From: Gammaproteobacteria bacterium
Lineage (GTDB): Bacteria > Pseudomonadota > Gammaproteobacteria > UBA9214
DNA length: 5,789 nt
Reading direction: 5' to 3'
Assembly: GCA_030599705.1 (NCBI GenBank)
Contig: JAUVNM010000130.1
Coordinates: 1-5,789 of the forward strand
Part shown: in pieces, positions 1-5,778 of the stretch
How positions within the stretch are numbered: position 1 is the first letter of the stretch
How the letters are laid out: every line of letters begins with the position of its first letter
Notes under the pieces: model-generated
What the model was told of the DNA's origin: nothing
Seen by the model: the letters and a program-made list of their open reading frames with translations, nothing else
The model's database searches: none
Program-made: the position numbers and the translations under genes

Positions 1-12
1 CTCGCTCCTACA
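1..12 (-). repeat. Possible edge of a Pseudomonas-type REP repeat, cut by the window boundary
   Basis: Read on the minus strand, the first 12 bases are TGTAGGAGCGAG. This is the opening of a well-known class of short intergenic palindromes in Pseudomonas and related gammaproteobacteria, which continues as CTTGCTCGCGA. The site lies about 70 bp beyond the gpsA stop codon, a typical place for REP elements. The second half of the palindrome would lie outside the window, so the call rests on a 12-base match only. The other bases up to position 83 show no gene, no tRNA and no terminator with a T-run. Confidence 0.3.
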
Positions 13-83
13 GCCCGTCACTCTGCACCCCGACTGAACTTGCTGGAAAGGTGCAACCCGCTCGAACAGGGGAAGAGACTTTG

Positions 84-1091
84 TTAGTTACCGGTTTCTG
101 ACCTGATTTCACGGGCCATCAGGTTATGGACCGCCGCGGCCGGCGGCAGATTTTCATGCAGCACCCGGTAGACCTGTTCGGCAATGGGCAGTTCCACCCG
201 GTATTGTCGGGCCAGTTGCATCACCTCGCGGGCGGTGTTGACACCCTCGACCACCTGCCCGATTTCCTGCAGCGCCAGTTCCAGCGACTGGCCCTGGCCC
301 AGCGCCAGCCCCAGCCGGCGATTGCGTGACTGGTCGTCGGTACAGGTGAGGATAAGGTCACCGACACCGGCCAGCCCCATCAGGGTTTCCCGGCGGGCCC
401 CCATGGCATCGCCGAGGCGGATGATTTCGGCGAGGCCACGCGTGATCAGTGCGGCCCGGCTGTTGGCGCCGAGGTTCAGGCCGTCGGTGATACCGGACGC
501 AATAGCAAGGACATTCTTGACACTGCCGCCGAGCTGGACACCGATGACATCATCACTGGTATAGACCCGCATCACGTCCCCGTGCAGCCGGGCGGCGAGA
601 GCGTTCGCGAACGGCGGGTTCGTTGAGGCTACCGTCAGCGCAGTCGGCAGTCCGGCTGCGACCTCGCGCGCAAAGGTTGGTCCGGAAAGGACGGCTGCAG
701 GATATTCATCACCCGCCTCGTCTTCCAGCACTTCCTGCATGAACTTGCCACTGCCGGTTTCCAGCCCTTTGGTTGCCCAGGCGATGCGGGTTTTATCCCC
801 GAAGAACGGTTTTGCCCTGATGAGAACTTCCCGGAAGGCATGGCTCGGCACCACGAACAACAGGTCGTTGCTGTAGCCGATCGCGGCTGCGAGCTCCGGT
901 TCTATAGACAGGTTATCGGGAAATTCAAAGTCCGGGAGAAACTGCCGGTTCTGGCGCTCTGTCGCAAGTGTCTGCATGAAGCCGGGTTCATGGCCCCACA
1001 GGCAAACCGGGTTATGGTTGGTGGCCAACCGGATGGCAAGCGCCGTTCCCCAGGAGCCGGCGCCGAGAACGGTGATGGCTTCCGTACTCAT
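84..1091 (-). CDS. gpsA: Glycerol-3-phosphate dehydrogenase [NAD(P)+]
   Basis: This cytosolic enzyme reduces dihydroxyacetone phosphate to sn-glycerol 3-phosphate, the backbone precursor of phospholipids. The 335-residue protein has the usual GpsA length. The N-terminal Rossmann motif GAGSWGTALA (residues 10–19) binds the nicotinamide cofactor. It is followed by ATKGLE (106–111) and SGPTFAREVA (136–145). The C-terminal domain starts with GGSVKNVLAIASG (188–200), in which Lys192 is the expected catalytic lysine. The stretches around 216–227 and 239–260 (GLAGVGDLILTCT, then SRNRRLG) are also family hallmarks. The start is fixed because a TAG lies two codons upstream (1095–1097). No clear Shine-Dalgarno sequence precedes it, so translation may depend on the upstream secB, 71 bp away. 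In E. coli gpsA likewise follows secB and is followed by cysE; no cysE is visible in the 83 bp left here. The identification is secure. Confidence 0.97.
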   Translation of the reverse strand: MSTEAITVLGAGSWGTALAIRLATNHNPVCLWGHEPGFMQTLATERQNRQFLPDFEFPDNLSIEPELAAAIGYSNDLLFVVPSHAFREVLIRAKPFFGDKTRIAWATKGLETGSGKFMQEVLEDEAGDEYPAAVLSGPTFAREVAAGLPTALTVASTNPPFANALAARLHGDVMRVYTSDDVIGVQLGGSVKNVLAIASGITDGLNLGANSRAALITRGLAEIIRLGDAMGARRETLMGLAGVGDLILTCTDDQSRNRRLGLALGQGQSLELALQEIGQVVEGVNTAREVMQLARQYRVELPIAEQVYRVLHENLPPAAAVHNLMAREIRSETGN

Positions 1092-1162
1092 TTTCTATTG
1101 ATACTGCCGGTAACCGGGATAGGCATTAATGACCAGCCTGAAGCTATCCAGGTAACTTGATG

Positions 1163-1648
1163 TTACTCAGGCTCTTCGTCATGATTCTGGTCTTCGGCTT
1201 GCTCGAGCACTTGTTTATAGCGTGCGTTGAAGTTAACCGGGCCTAAATGTATTGGTGGGAAACCACCCTTTACCAGGAGACTGTCAACGGTAGCACAGGC
1301 GTAGGGGTAGAGCATATTTACGCAGTATACATTCAGTCTCCGTTGCAGATTATCTTCAGGAATTCCCTTGATGAAAAATACTCCGCCTTGTTGCACCTCA
1401 ACAAGAAAGGCCGTGGTGTCCTCAACGGTTGCTTGTGCGGTAATTGTTAATGCAACACTGTATGCGTCATCAGGAAGCGCAGTTATTTCATGGCCAATGT
1501 CAACGGCCAGAGCCGGGTCCCAGTCTGCGGTAAAGATTGCGGGAGCATTCGGTGATTCAAACGACGCATCCTTGATATATATCTTTCTTGTTTGAAAAAT
1601 TACTTGTTCAGCATCAGTCTGAGGGGTAGCTTCTTCTTCGTCGGCCAT
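1163..1648 (-). CDS. secB: Protein-export chaperone SecB
   Basis: SecB is a homotetrameric cytosolic chaperone. It keeps precursor proteins unfolded and delivers them to SecA at the Sec translocon. The 161-residue protein is of normal length and carries the family signatures: KIYIKDASFESPNAP (22–36), the strand FLVEVQQGGVF (81–91), VYCVNMLYPYA (107–117) and GGFPPIHLGPVNFNARY (128–144). Both ends are acidic and probably disordered, which is usual for SecB. The start is fixed by an in-frame TGA seven codons upstream (1667–1669) and a good Shine-Dalgarno site. The gene sits between the rhodanese gene (46 bp upstream) and gpsA (71 bp downstream), as in the E. coli yibN-grxC-secB-gpsA cluster but without grxC. 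Its base composition is poorer in GC than gpmI: positions 1321–1380 hold 23 G+C in 60. Confidence 0.97.
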   Translation of the reverse strand: MADEEEATPQTDAEQVIFQTRKIYIKDASFESPNAPAIFTADWDPALAVDIGHEITALPDDAYSVALTITAQATVEDTTAFLVEVQQGGVFFIKGIPEDNLQRRLNVYCVNMLYPYACATVDSLLVKGGFPPIHLGPVNFNARYKQVLEQAEDQNHDEEPE

Positions 1649-1654
1649 TACGGT

Positions 1655-1659
1655 TCCTT
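1655..1659 (-). promoter_or_regulatory. Shine-Dalgarno site of secB
   Basis: The minus strand reads AAGGA, six bases before the secB ATG at 1648 (AAGGAACCGTA then ATG). This is the clearest ribosome-binding site in the window, and together with the upstream in-frame TGA it settles the secB start. Confidence 0.75.
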
Positions 1660-1694
1660 GATAAAATCAGGGGTAATTTGCTGGTGAGTTTTGA

Positions 1695-2120
1695 TTATTT
1701 GCCCTTGCTCAGCGGCAAGTCAGCCTGCTTCCAGGCGAGAATTCCACCCTTCAGATTGCTTACATTTTCATAACCCTGCTTGACCAGGTCTCCACCAAGC
1801 TTTATTGATTGCTGCCCGCTGCTGCAATAAATGATCAGTGGCCGGCCGCTGTATTTTTTCAGTTTGCCTGCTGCATTGTCTGCCAGTACATGTATTGCGT
1901 TGACGATGTGTCCGTCACGAAAGTCCTTGTCAGTACGCATATCAACCATGATGGCATCTTCATGATTGAGTAACCGCGTGGCTTCAGCAGGCACAACCTG
2001 TTTCACCTTGCTCAGGCGGTGCCGCAGTTCGCCGCCGACAAGCATCGCCAGTATCACCAGCAATGCCATGAACAGCAGCAGGTTGTTTGCGATGAATTCG
2101 TTGATCTGGTTGAAGTCCAT
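1695..2120 (-). CDS. Membrane-anchored rhodanese-like sulfurtransferase (YibN family)
   Basis: This 141-residue protein has a hydrophobic segment at about residues 13–29, followed by a rhodanese domain (about 38–135). It is probably anchored in the inner membrane, with the domain in the cytoplasm because positive residues (RHR, K) follow the segment. The stretch SKVKQVVPAEATRL (37–50) and the following DAIMVDMR resemble E. coli YibN from memory. Later rhodanese features are FRDGHIVNAIHV (67–78), the active-site loop CSSGQQS (99–105) with the presumed persulfide-carrying Cys99, and LKGGILAW (123–130). The loop lacks the arginine of the common CRxGxR form, so the substrate is unknown. A TAA at 2139–2141 and the lack of start codons after it fix the start at 2120. 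No good Shine-Dalgarno site is visible. The gene lies 78 bp after arsR and 46 bp before secB. Confidence 0.9.
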   Translation of the reverse strand: MDFNQINEFIANNLLLFMALLVILAMLVGGELRHRLSKVKQVVPAEATRLLNHEDAIMVDMRTDKDFRDGHIVNAIHVLADNAAGKLKKYSGRPLIIYCSSGQQSIKLGGDLVKQGYENVSNLKGGILAWKQADLPLSKGK

Positions 2121-2198
2121 GCCGGTGTGATCAGGTGCTTATGCCATCACGCGAGAGTATGCGCTGCAGATTCGGTAATGAACAGGTACCAGCCGGAT

Positions 2199-2531
2199 TC
2201 AGTTCTGCGCTGCCTGGCTATCGCGCGTACAAAATACTTCGCGCATCATGCTGATCAGGCGCAGGGTGCGTGCATCACCCACGCGGTAATAGACACGGTT
2301 GGCATCCTTGCGCGAGACGAGGATGCCCTTGTCGCGCAGTATGGCCAGGTGTTGCGAGATATTGCTTTGCGAGGTCCCGACACTTTCGACGATATCCTGA
2401 ACGCTGACTTCCTGTTCGCCAAGGGTACAAAGGATTTTCAGTCGCAAGGGGTGTGACATGGCCTTCAGGGATCGCGAGGCCCGGTCAATGTCTTCTTCCC
2501 GCGTTATTAATATTTCGCTGCTGGCTGCCAT
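2199..2531 (-). CDS. ArsR-family winged-helix regulator with a BigR/SqrR-like cysteine pair
   Basis: This is a small DNA-binding repressor of 110 residues, the normal ArsR size. The core KAMSHPLRLKILCTLGE (23–39) is the typical ArsR start. The recognition helix region SQSNISQHLAILRDKGI lies at 54–70, and the wing RKDANRVYYRVGD at 74–86. There is no CxC (ELCVCDL-type) metal-binding motif in the recognition helix region. There are only two cysteines, Cys35 (ILCTL) and Cys101 (REVFCTRD), 66 residues apart. From memory, the persulfide sensors BigR (Cys42/Cys108) and SqrR (Cys41/Cys107) have the same spacing in the same structural places. Sensing of reactive sulfur is therefore a reasonable inference but not proven. 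It is the first gene of the minus-strand group, upstream of a rhodanese gene, and diverges from gpmI. A start at 2531 is supported by a Shine-Dalgarno-like AAGGGG. It ends with TGA. Confidence 0.92.
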   Translation of the reverse strand: MAASSEILITREEDIDRASRSLKAMSHPLRLKILCTLGEQEVSVQDIVESVGTSQSNISQHLAILRDKGILVSRKDANRVYYRVGDARTLRLISMMREVFCTRDSQAAQN

Positions 2532-2539
2532 CTTTCTGT

Positions 2540-2545
2540 CCCCTT
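2540..2545 (-). promoter_or_regulatory. Shine-Dalgarno-like site of arsR
   Basis: On the minus strand AAGGGG lies eight bases before the ATG at 2531. It is a partial match to AAGGAG at a normal distance and favours this start over the internal Met25. Confidence 0.5.
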
Positions 2546-2591
2546 GAAACTGCCTGATTTTCTTTTATGTTACTGCATTCATTACTAAAAC

Positions 2592-2604
2592 ATTATACAA
2601 TAAT
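2592..2604 (-). promoter_or_regulatory. Probable arsR −10 box inside an inverted repeat (candidate ArsR operator)
   Basis: The bases form a perfect inverted repeat, ATTAT-ACA-ATAAT. Positions 2592–2597 read TATAAT on the minus strand, a perfect −10 hexamer about 60 bp ahead of the arsR start. No good −35 hexamer is visible at 16–18 bp, so the promoter may be weak or need help. ArsR repressors usually bind AT-rich dyads over their own promoter, so autorepression here is a natural inference. On the plus strand the same bases contain TACAAT (2596–2601), a possible −10 for gpmI. Confidence 0.5.
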
Positions 2605-2613
2605 AAACCGTTT

Positions 2614-2638
2614 GGGATACAGGCACAGCCGTAATCCC
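2614..2638. other. Bulged hairpin in the arsR–gpmI spacer
   Basis: The arms GGGAT (2614–2618) and ATCCC (2634–2638) pair. Inside them AC (2619–2620) pairs with GT (2631–2632), and GGC (2622–2624) pairs with GCC (2628–2630) around an ACA loop. Single A bulges are needed at 2621 and 2633. No T-run follows on either strand, so it is not an intrinsic terminator. It may be part of the gpmI leader or a protein-binding dyad, or it may be chance. Confidence 0.35.
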
Positions 2639-2713
2639 GGGCGCTACGATGAATCCGGATAGTGAGGTGGCTGGATATGCCCCCTCATACATATTAGACT
2701 CATTCCAGACACT

Positions 2714-4339
2714 ATGAACGAAGATCAAGCTCAACCCGGCTCAGGTTTTGCTCCGGCACGCCCCATGGTGCTGGTGATCCTGGATGGTTGGGGTTACAGC
2801 GAGGCGTCGCAAAACAATGCCATTGCCGCGGCACGCAAGCCGGTATGGGAGCGCCTGTGGAAGACCTACCCGCATACCCTGATCCGGACTTCCGGTGCTG
2901 CGGTCGGACTGCCGGCGGAGCAGATGGGCAACTCCGAGGTCGGTCATCTCAACCTGGGGGCCGGACGTGTTGTCTACCAGGAGTTTACGCGTGTCAGCCG
3001 CTCCATCAAGACCGGTTCGTTCTTTACCAACCGGACCCTGACCGATGCCGTCGACCTGGCGATTGAAAACGGCAAGGCGGTACATATTCTGGGACTGCTG
3101 TCGCCGGGTGGGGTACACAGTCACGAGCGACATATCCATGCCATGGCCGAACTGGCAGCGCAGCGTGGCGCGGACAAGCTCTACCTGCATGCCTTCCTGG
3201 ATGGTCGCGATACCCCGCCGCGCAGCGCGAAAACCTCGATCAGCCTGATGGAGGAAAAATTCACTGCGCTGGGAAATGGCCGGATTGCTTCTGTCATCGG
3301 GCGCTACTACGCCATGGATCGGGACCATCGCTGGCCGCGTATCCAGGCATCGTATGACCTGATCACCCAGGGCAAGGCGGAGTTCGAGGCGCCTGATGCA
3401 CTCACCGCGATTGAAATGGCGTATGCGCGCGATGAAGGTGACGAGTTCGTCAAGGGTACCCGTATCGTGCCGCCCGGCACCGAGCCGGTCCGCATGGAGG
3501 ATGGTGACGTCATTGTATTCATGAACTTCCGTTCCGATCGTGCCCGCCAGATCACGCGGCCGTTCATCGAGCCGGATTTTGACGGGTTCGAGCGTGAGTA
3601 CCTTCCGCAACTGGGCAGTTTTGTCAGCCTCACGGAATACAAGGAGAATTTTGATATCCCGGTGGCGTTTCCTGCAGAGCGGCTGAAAAATGTATTTGGC
3701 GAGTACATCTCTGCACATGGACTGCGGCAACTCCGGCTGGCAGAGACCGAGAAATATGCCCATGTTACGTTTTTCTTCAATGGTGGTGAGGAAACCCCGT
3801 TCGAGGGCGAAGACCGGATCCTGGTGAACTCGCCCATGGTGGCAACCTATGATCTGCAGCCGGAAATGAGTGCGTCAGAGGTCACCGACACACTGGTCGC
3901 GGCACTGGAAGCCGGCAAGTACGACGTTATCATCTGCAATTATGCCAACCCCGATATGGTCGGCCATACCGGTAAATTCGATGCCGCGGTCAAGGCCATC
4001 GAGGTCATTGACGCTTGTCTGGACCGGCTGCTGGGCGCCGTGCAGTCAGTTGGCGGCGAGCTGCTGATTACCGCAGACCATGGCAATGCCGAGTTGATGC
4101 TGAATTCCGAAACCGGCCAGATACATACCGCACACACAACCAATACCGTGCCGCTGATCTATGTCGGTCGCCCGGCGCAGATGGCCGAGCATGGATCCCT
4201 GTGTGATATTGCTCCGAGCATGCTGTATCTCATGAACATGGAGCATCCGCCGGAGATGACGGGTACCCCGCTGGTTGAATTGCTGCCAGTCGATGGTGGT
4301 GTGGTGGAACCGATTACCAGGGCGGGGCTGCATGGGTAA
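2714..4339 (+). CDS. gpmI: 2,3-bisphosphoglycerate-independent phosphoglycerate mutase
   Basis: This cytosolic, manganese-dependent enzyme interconverts 3- and 2-phosphoglycerate in glycolysis and gluconeogenesis. Family residues are all visible: Asp24 in ILDGWG; the phosphoserine nucleophile Ser74 in GNSEVGHLNLGAGR; His135 in PGGVHSH; GRD at 164–166; RYYAMDRDHRW (197–207); FRSDRARQ (272–279); Asp414 and His418 in NPDMVGHTG; Asp455–His456 in TADHGN; and His474 in HTAHTTN. At 541 residues it is somewhat longer than the usual 510–515, owing to about 15 extra residues before MVLVILDG and a short C-terminal tail. No Shine-Dalgarno site precedes the ATG at 2714. An ATG at 2765 would remove the extension and start at MVLVILDG, so the start is less certain than the gene. 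An in-frame TGA at 2663–2665 excludes longer versions. It diverges from arsR and is followed 53 bp later by envC, as in E. coli gpmM-envC. Confidence 0.97.
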   Translation: MNEDQAQPGSGFAPARPMVLVILDGWGYSEASQNNAIAAARKPVWERLWKTYPHTLIRTSGAAVGLPAEQMGNSEVGHLNLGAGRVVYQEFTRVSRSIKTGSFFTNRTLTDAVDLAIENGKAVHILGLLSPGGVHSHERHIHAMAELAAQRGADKLYLHAFLDGRDTPPRSAKTSISLMEEKFTALGNGRIASVIGRYYAMDRDHRWPRIQASYDLITQGKAEFEAPDALTAIEMAYARDEGDEFVKGTRIVPPGTEPVRMEDGDVIVFMNFRSDRARQITRPFIEPDFDGFEREYLPQLGSFVSLTEYKENFDIPVAFPAERLKNVFGEYISAHGLRQLRLAETEKYAHVTFFFNGGEETPFEGEDRILVNSPMVATYDLQPEMSASEVTDTLVAALEAGKYDVIICNYANPDMVGHTGKFDAAVKAIEVIDACLDRLLGAVQSVGGELLITADHGNAELMLNSETGQIHTAHTTNTVPLIYVGRPAQMAEHGSLCDIAPSMLYLMNMEHPPEMTGTPLVELLPVDGGVVEPITRAGLHG

Positions 4340-4392
4340 GGCGTCGGGTCTGCCGGTAACCGAAACTCCCGTTTATAACTGTTGTCCCTGAA

Positions 4393-5265
4393 GTGAATCG
4401 CCTGATCCCTGCAGCGGGTCGCATTGCACTGGCCACCATCCTGTTGCCGGTATTGTTTGCCGTACTCCAGACGCCACCCGCAGGTGCCGACCAGGCCGCA
4501 GCGAAGGAGACAGAACTCAAACAGGTACGTACGCGCATATCCGGCGTGAAAAAAGAACTCGATGCAATGCGCGGCAAGCGCAACAACCTGCAGACGCGGC
4601 TGGAAAAAACAGAAAAGGAGATTGGCCGCATAACCGTTGAATTACACCATCTGGACAGTGAAATCAGCCGCTCACGAGAGCAACTGCAGGAGCTTGCGTC
4701 CAGGAAACAGTTACGGCTGGCAGACCTGCAACACATGCAGGCCGCGCTGGCGCGTGACATGCGTGTCGCCTATGCCATGGGGAAGCAGGAACAGGTGAAG
4801 CTGTTGCTTGGCCAGCAAGATCCGGCCGCCATCGGGCGCATGCTGTCCTACCAGCGGTACTTCAGCAATGCGCGCACCGGGCGCTTGCTGGGACTGCAGG
4901 CGCTGCTGGAGGAACTGGTTACCCTGGAGACAGAGGCCGGCGCGCAGCAGGCCGGTCTTGAGACGCTGCGTTCCCGTCAACAGGAATCCGTGCGCCGGTT
5001 CGAGCGGGAGCAGGAACGGCGTAATGCCGTGCTGGCCACACTGCGTGCCGGCATGGAGAATAAAACAGATGAACTGGCCGCGCTGGAACAAGCTGCACAA
5101 CAGCTGCAGGAATTGATCGAATCATTGCAGCAGGTACTGGCAGATATTCCACCGACGGCGGGCGCATACATGTCATTACAGTCCGCAAAAGGCAGGTTGT
5201 CATGGCCCGTTGCCGGCCGTATCCATACCGCTTACGGGGCCCTTCCTGGAAAGGGTAAACCGTAA
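4393..5265 (+). CDS. envC: Open 5' part of envC: signal peptide and coiled coil only
   Basis: If the TAA at 5263 is real, the translated product has 290 residues. It would be exported (hydrophobic core ALATILLPVLFAVL, residues 12–25, then PPAGA) and would keep the heptad-rich coiled coil, which in EnvC contacts FtsX. It would lose nearly the whole LytM domain, the part that activates amidases. Such a fragment would be expected to bind FtsEX but not activate the hydrolases. GTG at 4393 is preferred because it places the signal peptide at the N terminus; an in-frame TAA at 4357 blocks further extension. Confidence 0.7.
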   Translation: MNRLIPAAGRIALATILLPVLFAVLQTPPAGADQAAAKETELKQVRTRISGVKKELDAMRGKRNNLQTRLEKTEKEIGRITVELHHLDSEISRSREQLQELASRKQLRLADLQHMQAALARDMRVAYAMGKQEQVKLLLGQQDPAAIGRMLSYQRYFSNARTGRLLGLQALLEELVTLETEAGAQQAGLETLRSRQQESVRRFEREQERRNAVLATLRAGMENKTDELAALEQAAQQLQELIESLQQVLADIPPTAGAYMSLQSAKGRLSWPVAGRIHTAYGALPGKGKP

Positions 5266-5595
5266 TCCCGTGGTGTACTTGTCAGCGCGCCGGAAGGAAC
5301 GGAAGTCCATGCCATACACAATGGACGCGTTGCCTTTGCAGACTGGCTGCGTGGCTTTGGCCTATTGCTGATTATTGACCATGGTAACGGTTACATGTCC
5401 CTGTATGGACATAACCGGGGGCTGATCGGGCAGCCGGGTGACTGGGTTGAGACCGGTGAAACCATTGCGATCGTGGGTAACAGCGGGGGCGAGCAGCATG
5501 CCGGCCTGTACCTTGAGTTGCGCAAGGACGGCCGGCCGTTCAACCCGGCACCCTGGTTTGCCGGAAAACCGTCAACCCGGCAGGTGGTGCGTTGA
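5266..5595 (+). other. EnvC LytM (degenerate M23) segment downstream of the stop
   Basis: These 109 sense codons continue the envC frame from SRGVLVSAPEGTEV to the TGA. The position of the M23 HxxxD zinc motif is replaced by SRGVLV. The usual HLH of the C-terminal motif is replaced by GLY within HAGLYLEL. Only the histidine of LYGHN remains. This matches the non-catalytic LytM domain of EnvC rather than an active endopeptidase. The only in-frame starts are a TTG at 5365 and an ATG at 5395, both inside the domain fold and without a Shine-Dalgarno site, so separate translation into a folded protein is unlikely. Confidence 0.75.
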
Positions 5596-5773
5596 CCATC
5601 GACGCGGGTTTTCGGTGCAGCCGTGTGGCTGAATCTTCCGGTCCGTTCATGGTCAAATGGACGGCAATTGCCGAAAATACAGCGTAAAACAACAGCTTTT
5701 TCAGGGTGCGCCGATACCGCTACAGATGACCCTGTGTTATGGTCGCCCATCCACGCAATTGCGGCGCCATCAC

Positions 5774-5778
5774 AAGGA
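5774..5778 (+). promoter_or_regulatory. Possible Shine-Dalgarno site for a gene beginning past the window end
   Basis: AAGGA lies 11 bases before the window ends, so a start codon at or just after 5790 would be at a normal distance. In related bacteria the gene after envC is often a ctpA-type S41 protease. The spacer 5596–5789 otherwise holds no convincing gene, promoter or terminator. A 5-bp stem CAGCC/GGCTG at 5618–5631 has no T-run. Confidence 0.3.

Larger units (their letters stand above)
4393..5595 (+). pseudogene. envC: Murein hydrolase activator EnvC, interrupted by an in-frame stop at codon 291
   Basis: EnvC is a periplasmic protein that recruits and activates peptidoglycan amidases (AmiA/AmiB) at the division septum under FtsEX control. 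The full frame has 400 codons, close to the E. coli protein of about 419. In order: GTG start, signal peptide (1–32, probable cleavage after PAGA), long coiled coil (about 35–255), the linker and first strand LSWPVAGRIHTAYG (269–282), a TAA at 5263–5265, then the rest of the LytM/M23 domain, including APEGTEVHAIHNGRVAFADW, IIDHGNGYMSLYGHN and the final TGA at 5593–5595. Both parts are in one frame and conservation continues directly after the stop, so one substitution (for example CAA or GAA to TAA) explains it. TAA is an ordinary stop elsewhere in this window (gpsA, secB, gpmI), so recoding is unlikely. It may be a recent nonsense mutation or a sequencing error. The start lacks a good Shine-Dalgarno site. 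Confidence 0.85.

Noticed and set aside
50..80. TGTTCGAGC on the minus strand, resembling a tRNA T-loop
   Set aside because: The flanking bases do not form the five-pair stem, and no acceptor or anticodon arm is found nearby.
1105..1116. The 12-mer TGCCGGTAACCG occurs in two spacers (1105–1116 and 4351–4362)
   Set aside because: About one repeated 12-mer is expected by chance in 5.8 kb, and the flanking bases do not match.
1152..1166. Small hairpin GTAAC-TTGAT-GTTAC over the secB stop codon
   Set aside because: Only five base pairs, AT-rich, without a following T-run on the minus strand, so it is neither a terminator nor a convincing regulatory stem.
2741..3763. A 340-codon open frame on the minus strand opposite gpmI
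   Set aside because: It lies entirely antisense to an unmistakable gpmI, shows no recognisable domain, and its composition is what GC-rich codon bias on the other strand produces.
5263..5265. Stop-codon readthrough or recoding to make full-length EnvC
   Set aside because: TAA is used as a normal terminator by gpsA, secB and gpmI here. The following base is T, a strong termination context, and no recoding structure is evident; mutation or error is simpler.
5391..5750. A 119-codon minus-strand frame across the end of envC and the following spacer
   Set aside because: More than half is antisense to the conserved LytM segment. The part in the spacer has no recognisable family and no Shine-Dalgarno site.
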